Source: Nitrospina sp.
Lineage (GTDB): Bacteria > Nitrospinota > Nitrospinia > Nitrospinales > Nitrospinaceae
NCBI GenBank assembly: GCA_004357435.1
Contig: SMVS01000129.1
Span: 1-12,999, forward strand
Direction of reading: 5' to 3'
Length of the DNA stretch: 12,999 bases
Below the pieces are notes generated by a model, which was given only the letters and a program-made list of their open reading frames with translations, had not been told where the DNA came from and searched no databases. Shown in pieces: positions 1 to 7,101 of the stretch; the first letter of the stretch is position 1, and the number at the start of each line of letters is the position of its first letter. The translations under genes and the position numbers were made by a program.

Positions 1-663
1 ATGCAGGATTTCGGTATGGCGGATATTTTAATCAATCACCCTTCCATGTATTTACTCAGCTATGCTTTCGATGAAAGCTTTTGGGGTGGTTTTGAAAACA
101 AGCTGTACCGTGTCTTTCTTTACCCGGACGATCTGGCCTCTCATGGAGACTATTTCAAAAAGGTTTATGAGTTTACGAAACAACCGTATTATCAATCCGG
201 TTCGGAATTTAAAGAATGGGAAAACCATTTAGCGGAAAACATTGAATTAGGGATAATGTCATCCATTGCCCTTCCCAGTGTTTTCCGGTACTTTGACAAG
301 ACAACCTACCACCAGACCGAATTTCTTCTGGGCAGACTGGGACTGGCGAGCGCCGCCTACCGTTCCGATCATGACAAATATCCGGCGACGCTTAACGTGC
401 TGGTGCCAAAATATATCAGGGAAATCCCGAAAGACCCGTTCGACGGCAAACCTCTTAAAATGAAGGCGGTCAATGATGGGTTGATCCTGTACGGAGTCGG
501 TGAGGACCTTAAAGACGGCAACGGTGCGGCCTATGACAACGTAACGAAACAAGGCGACATCGCCTTCTATTTAGGTTCCGCCTTCAAAGAACACCGCCTG
601 AAACCGGCCATCGAAAAACAGCGCCAGCAAGAGGCAAAAAGAACGAACAAAAGGAAAAAATAG
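1..663 (+). CDS. Uncharacterised protein, C-terminal part, with a pseudopilin-tail-like domain
   Basis: The reading frame is open from the first base to the TAG at 661-663 (220 residues). An ATG sits at position 1, but the first residues read like the interior of a larger protein, so the true start probably lies outside the window. Residues about 108-165 form the recognisable part: an aliphatic helix (LLGRLGLASAAYRSDH), then KYP, LVPKYI, IPKDPFDGKPL and LYGVGEDLKDGNG. This pattern, with short Tyr-Pro and 'DPF-G-PL' turns and a 'Y-VG-D--D--G' end, is seen in the C-terminal region of type II secretion-type pseudopilins and in large uncharacterised proteins with a similar tail. The last 20 residues are Lys/Arg/Gln-rich and probably disordered. 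No catalytic motif or membrane segment is visible in this part. The coding assignment is firm; the function is unknown. Confidence 0.7.
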   Translation: MQDFGMADILINHPSMYLLSYAFDESFWGGFENKLYRVFLYPDDLASHGDYFKKVYEFTKQPYYQSGSEFKEWENHLAENIELGIMSSIALPSVFRYFDKTTYHQTEFLLGRLGLASAAYRSDHDKYPATLNVLVPKYIREIPKDPFDGKPLKMKAVNDGLILYGVGEDLKDGNGAAYDNVTKQGDIAFYLGSAFKEHRLKPAIEKQRQQEAKRTNKRKK

Positions 664-682
664 ATTCTCCGCTCATTTGCTT

Positions 683-702
683 ATTCATCCGGGCGGATGA
701 GT
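683..702 (+). other. Hairpin after the first gene
   Basis: TCATCC (685-690) and GGATGA (695-700) form a six-pair stem with a GGGC loop. A T-G wobble and an A-T pair extend it to 683-702. It starts 20 bases after the stop of the first gene, but no T-run follows, so it is at best a weak or Rho-assisted terminator. Its downstream arm lies close to the putative promoter of the next gene. Confidence 0.35.
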
Positions 703-719
703 GGTGAAACCGCTCTCAA

Positions 720-728
720 TGATATAAA
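720..728 (+). promoter_or_regulatory. Putative extended -10 element next to the start codon (leaderless promoter)
   Basis: TGATATAAA at 720-728 matches the extended -10 pattern TG-N-TATAAT with one mismatch. The ATG of the following gene begins at 737, so initiation about seven bases after the hexamer would leave a leader of roughly two bases. No clear -35 box and no good Shine-Dalgarno sequence are visible. This is an inference from position and match only. Confidence 0.4.
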
Positions 729-736
729 CTGGGGCC

Positions 737-1183
737 ATGCAACCCAAACTGGTCACCCTCGCCGCGTTCAACATGCCCTACCAGGCCCACCTCGCCAAAT
801 CGCGCCTGGAGTCCGCAGGCATTCCCGTGTTCATCCGGGACGAACACCTTATCAGCATCAACTGGTTCTACTCCCCGGCTCTGGGCGGAGTAAAGGTGCA
901 GGTGCCGGACGTCCACCTGAAAGAGGCGCGGGAAATTCTCGACTCGGCGTCGGACGTCGAACTGCGGGACGAGGAAGCCCTGCAGGCCACCATGCCGGAA
1001 GAACCCGGACCGGAACCACCGGAATTGATGGAATGTCCGCAGTGCGGAAGCAAAGGATTCGTGGAGGAGCTCCACTACCCCGTCGAACGGTTCCTCAATG
1101 AATTGCTGTTGGGATTGCCTTATCTGTGGCTGGGACGTCCGCTCCAGTGCCGCGCCTGCCGCCACACCTACCGGGCACAGTAA
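737..1183 (+). CDS. DUF2007 domain protein with C-terminal zinc ribbon (first of a tandem pair)
   Basis: This 148-residue soluble protein begins with a DUF2007 domain (putative prokaryotic signal-transducing family, Pfam PF09413) at about residues 4-70. The characteristic pieces are 'AAFNMPYQAHLAKSRLE', 'GIPVFIRDE', 'GGVKVQVP' and a closing helix 'KEAREIL'. An acidic, Pro-rich linker (about 75-97) leads to a four-cysteine zinc ribbon with Cys100/Cys103 and Cys138/Cys141. Between the knuckles lies a conserved hydrophobic stretch (LNELLLGLPYLWLG, about residues 120-133). The family has no established biochemical activity; an adaptor or sensor role is only a guess. The next gene is a paralogue with the same architecture, 43 bases downstream. 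The ATG at 737 is chosen because the DUF2007 motif begins within six residues of it; there is little Shine-Dalgarno sequence. Confidence 0.85.
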   Translation: MQPKLVTLAAFNMPYQAHLAKSRLESAGIPVFIRDEHLISINWFYSPALGGVKVQVPDVHLKEAREILDSASDVELRDEEALQATMPEEPGPEPPELMECPQCGSKGFVEELHYPVERFLNELLLGLPYLWLGRPLQCRACRHTYRAQ

Positions 1184-1191
1184 ACGCTCCC

Positions 1192-1220
1192 TTCACCCGC
1201 CGCCCTTTTTGTCATACACT
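1192..1220 (+). promoter_or_regulatory. Putative promoter placing the +1 on the ATG of the second DUF2007 gene
   Basis: TTCACC (1192-1197) and TACACT (1215-1220) each match the sigma70 boxes at four of six positions and are separated by exactly 17 bases. Counting seven bases from the end of the -10 box lands on 1227, the A of the ATG. No Shine-Dalgarno is present. If real, this gene makes a leaderless mRNA independently of its upstream paralogue. Confidence 0.4.
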
Positions 1221-1226
1221 GACGGT

Positions 1227-1679
1227 ATGGAAACCCGATTCGTCACCATTGCCAGCTATCACATGCCCCACGAAGCAGAGGTGGCCGCGTCCTTCCTGGA
1301 GGAAAAAGGCATCCCGACAATGATTCGGGACAACAACACCAACCCTCTGCAAGGCGGGTATGTGGAAATTCGCCTGCAGGTGCCGGAACAGGACGCCGAC
1401 GACGCTCTTTATATTCTGGACACAATAATGGATGAGGGGGTCGATCTGCTGGAAGACATCGAAGAAGATTATGAAATTGAAGAGAAGGAAGAAACCGCTG
1501 CGTCCTGGAAAGACCCGGATATCAACCCGGTGGTTTGCCCGCGGTGCCTCAGTGTCAATGCCCAAAAAACCCTGCCCAGCCCGGTCCCCGGATGGCTGAA
1601 CGCGCTCCTGCTCGGCATCCCAAGAATGTTCTTCCCCGCCCAACTGCAATGCCGGGGCTGCGGCGCTATCATCCAATAA
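1227..1679 (+). CDS. DUF2007 domain protein with C-terminal zinc ribbon (second of a tandem pair)
   Basis: This 150-residue paralogue of the preceding gene has the same layout. DUF2007 covers about residues 4-66 (ASYHMPHEAEVAASFLE, GIPTMIRD, GGYVEIRLQVP, ADDALYILD). A strongly acidic linker with many Glu and Asp residues spans 69-92. The zinc ribbon has Cys104/Cys107 and Cys142/Cys145. The inter-knuckle segment (WLNALLLGIP...LQCRGC) aligns with that of its neighbour (FLNELLLGLP...LQCRAC). The frame stays open upstream to 1098, but that extension overlaps the previous gene and precedes the conserved domain, so the ATG at 1227 is preferred. The gene ends seven bases from the convergent argJ stop. 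No substrate or partner can be assigned. Tandem duplication followed by divergence is the simplest history. Confidence 0.85.
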   Translation: METRFVTIASYHMPHEAEVAASFLEEKGIPTMIRDNNTNPLQGGYVEIRLQVPEQDADDALYILDTIMDEGVDLLEDIEEDYEIEEKEETAASWKDPDINPVVCPRCLSVNAQKTLPSPVPGWLNALLLGIPRMFFPAQLQCRGCGAIIQ

Positions 1680-1686
1680 ACTTAAA

Positions 1687-2883
1687 TCAGGTCGTATATT
1701 CCGCGTTGATGCGGACGTAGTTGTAGGAGAGATCGCAGGTGTAGGTTTCGGCGCTGGCTTTGCCCAGGTGCAGGCCGACGGCGATTTCGATTTCCTTGTT
1801 CTTCATTTTTTTCCGGAGCGCGGACGCGGACACGCCTTTGACGTGCTCCCCGTTTTTGACCAGCCGGGTTCCGTTCAGCACCACCTCCAGTTTCTCCGGC
1901 TTGATCGGCACTCCCGCGTTGCCAACCGCGGCGATGATGCGCCCCCAGTTCGGGTCCTCGCCAAACAGCGCGGTCTTCACCAGCAGGGAATTGGCGAGGC
2001 GCTTGCCGATCCGCTCCGCCTGCTGTTTCGTCTTCGCGCCGCTCACTTTAAAGGTGACGAACTTGGTGGCGCCTTCGCCGTCCTCCACAACTTTAAACGC
2101 CAGCGTTTTGCACACATGGGTCAACGCTGTCACGAAATCCCGGTAAGCCTTCGATCCCGCTTTGACGGACGGGTTGCCCGCCGTGCCGTTGGCCAGTAAC
2201 AGCACCATGTCGTTGGTGCTGGTTTCGCCGTCGACGGTGATGCAGTTGAAGGTCGGGTCCACCGCCTCTTTCAAAGCCTTGTGCAGGGCGGATTTGCCGA
2301 TCCGGATGTTGCTGGCGAGGAAGGCCAGCATGGTCGCCATGTTCGGCTGGATCATGCCCGATCCCTTGGCGATGCCTCCCACCACAACATCGCCATACTG
2401 CACCGCGCAGGTTTTGGACACCAGGTCGGTGGTCAGGATGCCTTCCGCGGCCTGGACCCAACCTTTCGGGGATAACTGATTCACCAGTCGGGGAATACTC
2501 GCTTCGATTTTGTTCACCGCCAGCGGTACGCTGATGACGCCGGTGGAAGCGGTCAGCACTTCTTTCACCGGAATGCCCAGCGCCTTCGCGGTTGCCGCCA
2601 CCACCGCTTGGCAATCCTTCACGCCCTGCTTTCCGGTAAAGGCGTTGGCGTTGCCGCTGTTGACGATTATGGCGCGGCTGGTTTTGGAGGTCTGGAGCGC
2701 TTTCCGGCTGATCGGCACCGTCGGCGACACCACCTGGTTGAGCGTGAACACCCCGGCCGCCGTCGCCGGCACTTCGGAGACAATCAGCGCGAGGTCCTTG
2801 ACGCCCTTCTTCTTGAGGCCGCAGGCCACCCCTCCGGCCAGAAACCCCGGCACCCGAACCTGTTTCAGCTTTTTCAGTTTCAT
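1687..2883 (-). CDS. argJ: Glutamate N-acetyltransferase / amino-acid N-acetyltransferase ArgJ
   Basis: ArgJ is a cytoplasmic enzyme that moves the acetyl group from N-acetylornithine to glutamate, closing the acetyl cycle of arginine synthesis. Bifunctional members also use acetyl-CoA to make N-acetylglutamate. The 398-residue length is normal for the family. Visible hallmarks are GGVACGLKKKGVKDLALI near the N-terminus, NSGNANAFTG (about 75-84), TASTGVI (111-117), KGSGMIQPNMATMLAFL (173-189), TVDGETSTNDM (216-226) and GEDPNWGRIIAAVGNAG (308-324). By analogy with characterised ArgJ, the precursor should cleave itself at Ala183-Thr184, giving alpha and beta chains with Thr184 as nucleophile. 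It lies 9 bases downstream of argC on the same strand and is surely co-transcribed. The sequence upstream of its ATG has no good Shine-Dalgarno, so translation may be coupled to argC. Whether it is mono- or bifunctional cannot be read reliably here. Confidence 0.95.
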   Translation of the reverse strand: MKLKKLKQVRVPGFLAGGVACGLKKKGVKDLALIVSEVPATAAGVFTLNQVVSPTVPISRKALQTSKTSRAIIVNSGNANAFTGKQGVKDCQAVVAATAKALGIPVKEVLTASTGVISVPLAVNKIEASIPRLVNQLSPKGWVQAAEGILTTDLVSKTCAVQYGDVVVGGIAKGSGMIQPNMATMLAFLASNIRIGKSALHKALKEAVDPTFNCITVDGETSTNDMVLLLANGTAGNPSVKAGSKAYRDFVTALTHVCKTLAFKVVEDGEGATKFVTFKVSGAKTKQQAERIGKRLANSLLVKTALFGEDPNWGRIIAAVGNAGVPIKPEKLEVVLNGTRLVKNGEHVKGVSASALRKKMKNKEIEIAVGLHLGKASAETYTCDLSYNYVRINAEYTT

Positions 2884-2892
2884 TATTTTGAA

Positions 2893-3930
2893 TCAGGGGA
2901 ACAGCGGGGGATGGTCGAGTCCCGTGGTCTCGCCGATCCCCAGCATGAGGTTCATGTTCTGAATCGCCTGGCTGGAGGCGCCCTTCATCAGGTTGTCGAT
3001 GGCGCTGGTGATCACCGCGCGGCCGTTGCGAGCGTCCACCTGCACGCCGATGTCGCAGGTGTTCGACCCCGCCACATGGGAGGTGTTGGCGTACCGGCCC
3101 GGCGCCAACACCCGCACGAAGGGTTCGCTGTCATAAAACTGTGCGACGTGCGCGTGCAATCCGTCCCGGTCCATCTCTTTTTTCAAATCGATATACGCCG
3201 TGGTCAGAAGTCCGCGCTTCATTGGCATCAGGTGCGGCGAAAATGTGACGGTGAGGCTCTTTCCCGCCAGGCCGCTCAACTCCTGTTCGATCTCCGGCGT
3301 GTGCCGGTGCTCGCCCAGGCCGTAGGCGGACACCGCTTCGTCCGCCTCGCAGAATTGCGTGGTCTGCGACAATGCGCGCCCGGCTCCCGAAACACCGGAT
3401 TTGGAATCGACGATGATCGATTTCACATTCACCCAATCAACGGTCATGAACGGCGCCAGCGCCAGGATCGCCCCGGTCGGGTAACATCCCGGGTTGGCCA
3501 CCAGTTGCGCGCCTTTGATTTGTTCGCGGTGCAATTCCGGCAGGCCGTACACCGCTTCCTTGATGACTTCCGGATTGAGATGCGGCGTCTGGTACCATTC
3601 GCCGTACACCGCGGCATCGCGCAGGCGGTAGTCGGCGCTGAGGTCGATGATCCGGCACGACCCCCGCAACATGCCCGGCACCTGGCCCATGGCCGCCGTG
3701 TGCGGGAGCGCGAGGAATAAAATATCGCACCCTTCGGCGATGGACGGGTCGAGTTTCACCAACGGCTGATCGACCCAGCCCCTGAGGGACGGAGCCACTT
3801 CTGTAATATTTTTACCGGCGTGGGAGTCGGCGGTCAGAGTGATCAATTCCGCTTCCGGATGCTGTACCAGAAGCCGGATCAACTCCAGGCCGGTATACCC
3901 CGTCGCCCCTGCGATGCTGATCTTGGCCAT
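2893..3930 (-). CDS. argC: N-acetyl-gamma-glutamyl-phosphate reductase ArgC
   Basis: ArgC is the NADPH-dependent cytoplasmic reductase that converts N-acetylglutamyl phosphate to the semialdehyde, the third step of arginine synthesis. The 345-residue protein starts with a dinucleotide-binding glycine motif (GATGYTGLELIRLL, 8-21). It continues with FLALPHTAAM (72-81) and IDLSADYRLRD (95-105). The active-site segment is ANPGCYPTGAILALAP (145-160), with Cys149 as nucleophile. The characteristic HRHTPEIEQEL (208-218) and SPHLMPMKRGLLTTAY (231-246) segments follow, and the C-terminus has the conserved GSNTCDIGVQVD. Length and motif order are those of the type 1 (long) ArgC family. argJ follows after 9 bases. 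rpsI lies 84 bases upstream on the same strand, with a CCCGG-T-CCGGG inverted repeat (3969-3979) in the gap but no convincing terminator. No Shine-Dalgarno is evident before the ATG. Confidence 0.96.
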   Translation of the reverse strand: MAKISIAGATGYTGLELIRLLVQHPEAELITLTADSHAGKNITEVAPSLRGWVDQPLVKLDPSIAEGCDILFLALPHTAAMGQVPGMLRGSCRIIDLSADYRLRDAAVYGEWYQTPHLNPEVIKEAVYGLPELHREQIKGAQLVANPGCYPTGAILALAPFMTVDWVNVKSIIVDSKSGVSGAGRALSQTTQFCEADEAVSAYGLGEHRHTPEIEQELSGLAGKSLTVTFSPHLMPMKRGLLTTAYIDLKKEMDRDGLHAHVAQFYDSEPFVRVLAPGRYANTSHVAGSNTCDIGVQVDARNGRAVITSAIDNLMKGASSQAIQNMNLMLGIGETTGLDHPPLFP

Positions 3931-4014
3931 GATTAATGGTTTGGATTGAATTTTTCAGGAATTTTGCGCCCGGTCCGGGAAAAGGGGGTCGTGGCCCACT
4001 TTCACAATCCAGGA

Positions 4015-4404
4015 TTAACGCTTGGAAAACTGGAAACGTTTACGTGCGCCAGGACGCCCATATTTTTTACGTTCCACTTTGCGGGAGTCGCGGGTGAGGA
4101 ACCCTGCTTTTTTCAAGGGAGCGCGGAAATCCGGATTCGAAAACATCAGGGCTTTGGAAATGCCCAGACGAAGCGCGCCCGCTTGACCGGAAAGCCCGCC
4201 GCCCAACACCGTAGCTTTGATGTCGACAGAAGTCAGGGTCTCCGTCAAGACCATCGGCTGGCGTACGACCATTTCGGCGGTTTTTCTATTGAAATAAGCG
4301 CCCATCTCTTTGTTGTTGACGATAATCTCGCCCTGCCCAGGTCGAATCCAAACCTTGGCTATCGCTTCTTTTCTTCTGCCGGTTGCGTACGTTCTGTCGT
4401 CCAT
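4015..4404 (-). CDS. rpsI: 30S ribosomal protein S9
   Basis: This is ribosomal protein uS9, 129 residues, of the small-subunit head; its basic C-terminal tail reaches the P-site tRNA. Family signatures are visible throughout: ATGRRKEAIAKVWIRPGQG near the N-terminus, NNKEMGAYF, VLGGGLSGQAGALRLGISKAL (about 66-86) and the terminal KKYGRPGARKRFQFSKR. The final Ser-Lys-Arg is typical. A good Shine-Dalgarno (GGAG about eight bases before the ATG) supports the start. It follows rplM after 52 bases on the same strand, the standard rplM-rpsI pair. The gap contains a CGGGAG/CTCCCG hairpin at 4423-4437 with no T-run. Confidence 0.98.
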   Translation of the reverse strand: MDDRTYATGRRKEAIAKVWIRPGQGEIIVNNKEMGAYFNRKTAEMVVRQPMVLTETLTSVDIKATVLGGGLSGQAGALRLGISKALMFSNPDFRAPLKKAGFLTRDSRKVERKKYGRPGARKRFQFSKR

Positions 4405-4422
4405 TTGTTCACTCCGATCCCG

Positions 4423-4437
4423 CGGGAGAGGCTCCCG
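4423..4437 (-). other. Hairpin between rplM and rpsI
   Basis: CGGGAG and CTCCCG pair as six base pairs around a three-base loop, within the 52-base gap between the two ribosomal-protein genes. It lacks a T-run and lies about 18 bases upstream of the rpsI start codon. It could modulate processing or translation of rpsI, but nothing in the sequence proves a role. Confidence 0.3.
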
Positions 4438-4456
4438 TCCGGGCCGTTAAAATTTG

Positions 4457-4885
4457 TTATAAGGTCACGACTTCAGGATTTTGACTGGTGTGTGGATGCT
4501 GATCCTGATCATAAATTCGGTAGTTGGTCTGCAACGTTCTGCCCAACCGATTTTTCGGCAACATGCCGTTGATGGCTTTTTTCAACAAATCAGACGGCTT
4601 TTTGTCAAACACCAGTTGCGCCGAAGCTTCCTTGATGCCACCCGGCCAACCGGTATGACGGTAGAAAATCTTCTGATTCCATTTTTTCCCGGTCAGTTTC
4701 ACTTTGGCGGCGTTGATGATGATGACGTTGTCACCGGTGTCGACGTGCGGGGTGAATATCACCTTGGTCTTGCCACGAATGATGGCGGCGGCGCGGGCGG
4801 CGACCCGGCCCACGGCTTGACCTTCCGCATCGATCAAAACCCATTTTTTTACAACATCACTTTGCTTGGCTGAAAACGTTTTCAT
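4457..4885 (-). CDS. rplM: 50S ribosomal protein L13
   Basis: This is ribosomal protein uL13, 142 residues, an early-assembly protein of the large subunit that binds 23S rRNA. Signatures include the N-terminal KTFSAK, the segment WVLIDAEGQAVGRVAARAA (about 16-34), IIRGKTKVIFTPHVDTGDNV (37-56), NAAKVKLTGKKWNQKIFYRHTG (59-80), GGIKEA, and MLPKNRLGRTL (109-119). The length is ordinary. An AAGGGA Shine-Dalgarno about six bases before the ATG supports the start. It is the first gene of the minus-strand cluster rplM-rpsI-argC-argJ and lies behind the sigma70-like promoter at 4933-4964. Divergent from it is the squalene-hopene cyclase gene. Confidence 0.98.
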   Translation of the reverse strand: MKTFSAKQSDVVKKWVLIDAEGQAVGRVAARAAAIIRGKTKVIFTPHVDTGDNVIIINAAKVKLTGKKWNQKIFYRHTGWPGGIKEASAQLVFDKKPSDLLKKAINGMLPKNRLGRTLQTNYRIYDQDQHPHTSQNPEVVTL

Positions 4886-4932
4886 CTCAATCCCTTGAAA
4901 TCTTTGTGTTCTTTGGGGGAAGTTTCAAACGG

Positions 4933-4964
4933 GTTATACTAGGTGACTTCCTCTCCCCTGTCAA
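4933..4964 (-). promoter_or_regulatory. Sigma70-type promoter for rplM-rpsI-argC-argJ
   Basis: On the minus strand a perfect TTGACA -35 box (4964-4959) is followed, after 17 bases, by TAGTAT (4941-4936). An alternative, overlapping -10 is TATAAC (4938-4933) at a 20-base spacing. The perfect -35, the overlapping TAGTATAAC and the position about 50 bases upstream of rplM make this the best promoter in the window. The predicted leader is roughly 40 bases and contains the rplM Shine-Dalgarno. I see no leader stem-loop resembling known L13 autoregulatory sites. Confidence 0.7.
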
Positions 4965-5104
4965 CTTAAAAACTTGGCCCGAAAACGATTTCCCGCCATG
5001 AGGGCCACTGAATCGACTTTATATTGGCGGGCAAATAGGCTATTTTGATGTTTCAGGCTGAACCGCAGGATTTTCCCAGTAAACTCTGATTTTGGATACA
5101 GACC

Positions 5105-7093
5105 ATGTCCCCTGACAACCCGCTCGAGGCTTCCACGGATGTGGCTAGGCCTGAACCCGTGCCATCCCCCAAAAACCTGATGCAGGCGGTGGAGCGGTCC
5201 CGAAACCATTTGCTGTCCCGCCAGTACCCCGAAGGCTACTGGGTGGCCGAGTTGGAGTCCAACGCCACCATGGTGGCGGAATACGTTTTCTTCCTGTGGT
5301 TCATGGGCTTGCATAATGATCCGGCGCCCCGCGAAAAAAGCAAAAATTATCTGCTCAAACACCAACAGGCCGATGGCGGCTGGAGCCTTTATTACGGCGG
5401 TCCCAGCGACATCAGCGTTACCATTGAAGCCTATATCGCCTTGAAAATGACCGGAGTCGCGATGGCTGCGCCGGAGATGGTGAAAGCCCGTCAATGCATC
5501 GCGGCCAAGGGAGGAGTGCGAAGCGCACGGGTGTTCACCAAAATTTTTCTGGCCATGCTGGGTCAAACCACCTGGGAGTTCGTGCCCGCCATGCCGGTGG
5601 AGATCATTCTGCTTCCCAACTGGTTTTATTTTAATATTTATGAAATGTCGAGCTGGTCGCGCAGTACGGTAGTGCCGCTCACCCTCATTTACTCACAACA
5701 ACCAGTGTGGCCCCTGCCGCCCAACCACAGCGTGCCGGAGCTGTTCACCGAGGCCGACCGCGACCTGGCGGTGCGCTCGCCCCAACCTGGCCTCAACTGG
5801 GGCAACGTTTTTCTAACCCTCGATAAAGTTCTCAAGTTTGTGGGCCGCTCGCCGTGGAAGCCGTTGCGCAGGATCGCGATTCGACGGGCTCTCCAATGGA
5901 CGCTCGATCATCAGGAGCCGGAAGGCGACTTCAGCGGCATCCAACCGGCCATGCTCAATTCGCTCCTCGCTCTCAAAGTGCTGGGTTACGAAAACGACTC
6001 TTCAGCTGTCATCAAGGGATTGGAAGCGATCGATCGGTTCATCATCGACCGGGGCGATCATCTGGTGTTCCAAGCCTGCGTTTCTCCCTTGTGGGACACG
6101 GCTCTGGCTCTCAACGCGCTCATGGATGCGGGCCTGCCGGAGAATGACCCCGCTGTGGTCAAAGCGGCGGAGTGGATGCTTAAAAAACAGGTGACCCGGC
6201 CCGGCGATTGGACAATCAAAAATCCCCACACGCCACCCGGCGGCTGGGCCTTCGAGTTCTACAATGAAAGTTATCCCGATACCGACGACACCGCGGAAAT
6301 TCTGATGGCTCTCCACCGCATCCCGTTTGCCGATCCGGCGTGGAAAGAAAAAGAGTGCCGGCGCGCGCTCACCTGGTTGCTCAGCATGCAAAGCCAAAAC
6401 GGCGGCTGGGGCGCGTTCGACCAGGACAACGATCACCGCCTGTTCAACCTGATTCCGTTCGCCGACCACGGCGCCATGCTCGATGCGCCCACGGTGGACG
6501 TCACCGGACGCGTCCTGTGGCTGATGGGTCGCCTGCACACCGACCGCAATCATCCCCAAGTACAAAAAGCGCTGAAATTCATTCGAGGCGAACAGGAGGC
6601 GGACGGGTGCTGGTTCGGTCGCTGGGGAGTGAACTACATTTACGGCACCTGGCTGGTCTTGTGCGGCCTGCAATCGATGAACGAGGACATGAGCCAACCT
6701 TACATTCGCAAAGCGGTGGACTGGATGAAGGCGCATCAGAATGAAGACGGCGGTTGGGGAGAAACCTGCGAATCCTACCGCAACCCGCAACTGCGCGGCC
6801 AGGGAACCTCCACGGCATCGCAAAGCGCGTGGGCGCTGATGGCGCTGATGGAAACCGGGGAAACCCACAGCCCGGAAGCGCAACGGGGCGTGGACTTTCT
6901 AATTCGCACTCAGCTGGACGATGGCTCCTGGCACGAGGATCACTTCACCGGCACCGGGTTCCCCGGGCACTTCTACATCAAATACCACATGTACGCACAA
7001 TTCTTTCCACTCATGGCGCTGGCCCGCTACCGCTACTATGTAGAACACGGCCACGTCCCCCCGCGGCGCCAGTCGGGCAAGGCCCGGAGCTAG
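5105..7093 (+). CDS. shc: Squalene-hopene cyclase
   Basis: This 662-residue membrane-associated cyclase converts squalene to hopene/hopanol, the first committed step to hopanoids, which order bacterial membranes much as sterols do. The catalytic acid motif DXDD is present as Asp-Thr-Asp-Asp at 392-395, within YPDTDDTAEIL. Several QW repeats (Gln...Gly-X-Trp), which stabilise the double alpha-barrel, are visible near residues 87-93, 429-435, 496-503, 545-551 and 603-609. Other family landmarks are GYWVAELESN (44-53), GGWSLYYGG (91-99), PGGWAFEF (378-385), GRWGVNYIYGTW (505-516) and the terminal GTGFPGHFYIKYHMY. The length fits the family. The ATG at 5105 has only a weak GGA upstream; Met26 is an alternative that would remove a Pro-rich, poorly conserved leader. 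No other hopanoid gene (hpnH or other hpn genes) is in the window. The gene is divergent from rplM, so it is probably expressed on its own. Confidence 0.97.
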   Translation: MSPDNPLEASTDVARPEPVPSPKNLMQAVERSRNHLLSRQYPEGYWVAELESNATMVAEYVFFLWFMGLHNDPAPREKSKNYLLKHQQADGGWSLYYGGPSDISVTIEAYIALKMTGVAMAAPEMVKARQCIAAKGGVRSARVFTKIFLAMLGQTTWEFVPAMPVEIILLPNWFYFNIYEMSSWSRSTVVPLTLIYSQQPVWPLPPNHSVPELFTEADRDLAVRSPQPGLNWGNVFLTLDKVLKFVGRSPWKPLRRIAIRRALQWTLDHQEPEGDFSGIQPAMLNSLLALKVLGYENDSSAVIKGLEAIDRFIIDRGDHLVFQACVSPLWDTALALNALMDAGLPENDPAVVKAAEWMLKKQVTRPGDWTIKNPHTPPGGWAFEFYNESYPDTDDTAEILMALHRIPFADPAWKEKECRRALTWLLSMQSQNGGWGAFDQDNDHRLFNLIPFADHGAMLDAPTVDVTGRVLWLMGRLHTDRNHPQVQKALKFIRGEQEADGCWFGRWGVNYIYGTWLVLCGLQSMNEDMSQPYIRKAVDWMKAHQNEDGGWGETCESYRNPQLRGQGTSTASQSAWALMALMETGETHSPEAQRGVDFLIRTQLDDGSWHEDHFTGTGFPGHFYIKYHMYAQFFPLMALARYRYYVEHGHVPPRRQSGKARS

Positions 7094-7101
7094 ATAGGTC
7101 T

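Noticed and set aside
697..1101. Plus-strand 134-codon frame overlapping the first DUF2007 gene
   Set aside because: Shifted frame over a gene with clear domain motifs; the product is Arg/Gly/Pro-rich low-complexity sequence.
1098..1226. Upstream extension of the second DUF2007 gene
   Set aside because: It would overlap the end of the first paralogue, adds 43 residues without similarity to its sister protein and precedes a perfectly placed ATG at 1227.
2608..3720. 370-codon plus-strand open frame opposite argC and argJ
   Set aside because: It lies antisense to two confidently identified genes, crosses their junction, is rich in His, Arg, Gly and Ala and shows no domain. It is a product of the high third-position G+C of the real genes.
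3969..3979. CCCGG-T-CCGGG inverted repeat between rpsI and argC as a terminator
   Set aside because: A one-base loop cannot form a hairpin of that size without opening pairs, and no T-run follows on the minus strand.
3946..4572. 208-codon plus-strand open frame opposite rpsI and the end of rplM
   Set aside because: Antisense to certain ribosomal-protein genes with no own signals.
6002..6883. 293-codon minus-strand open frame opposite the cyclase gene
   Set aside because: It is entirely antisense to well-conserved squalene-hopene cyclase sequence and has low-complexity composition without recognisable motifs.
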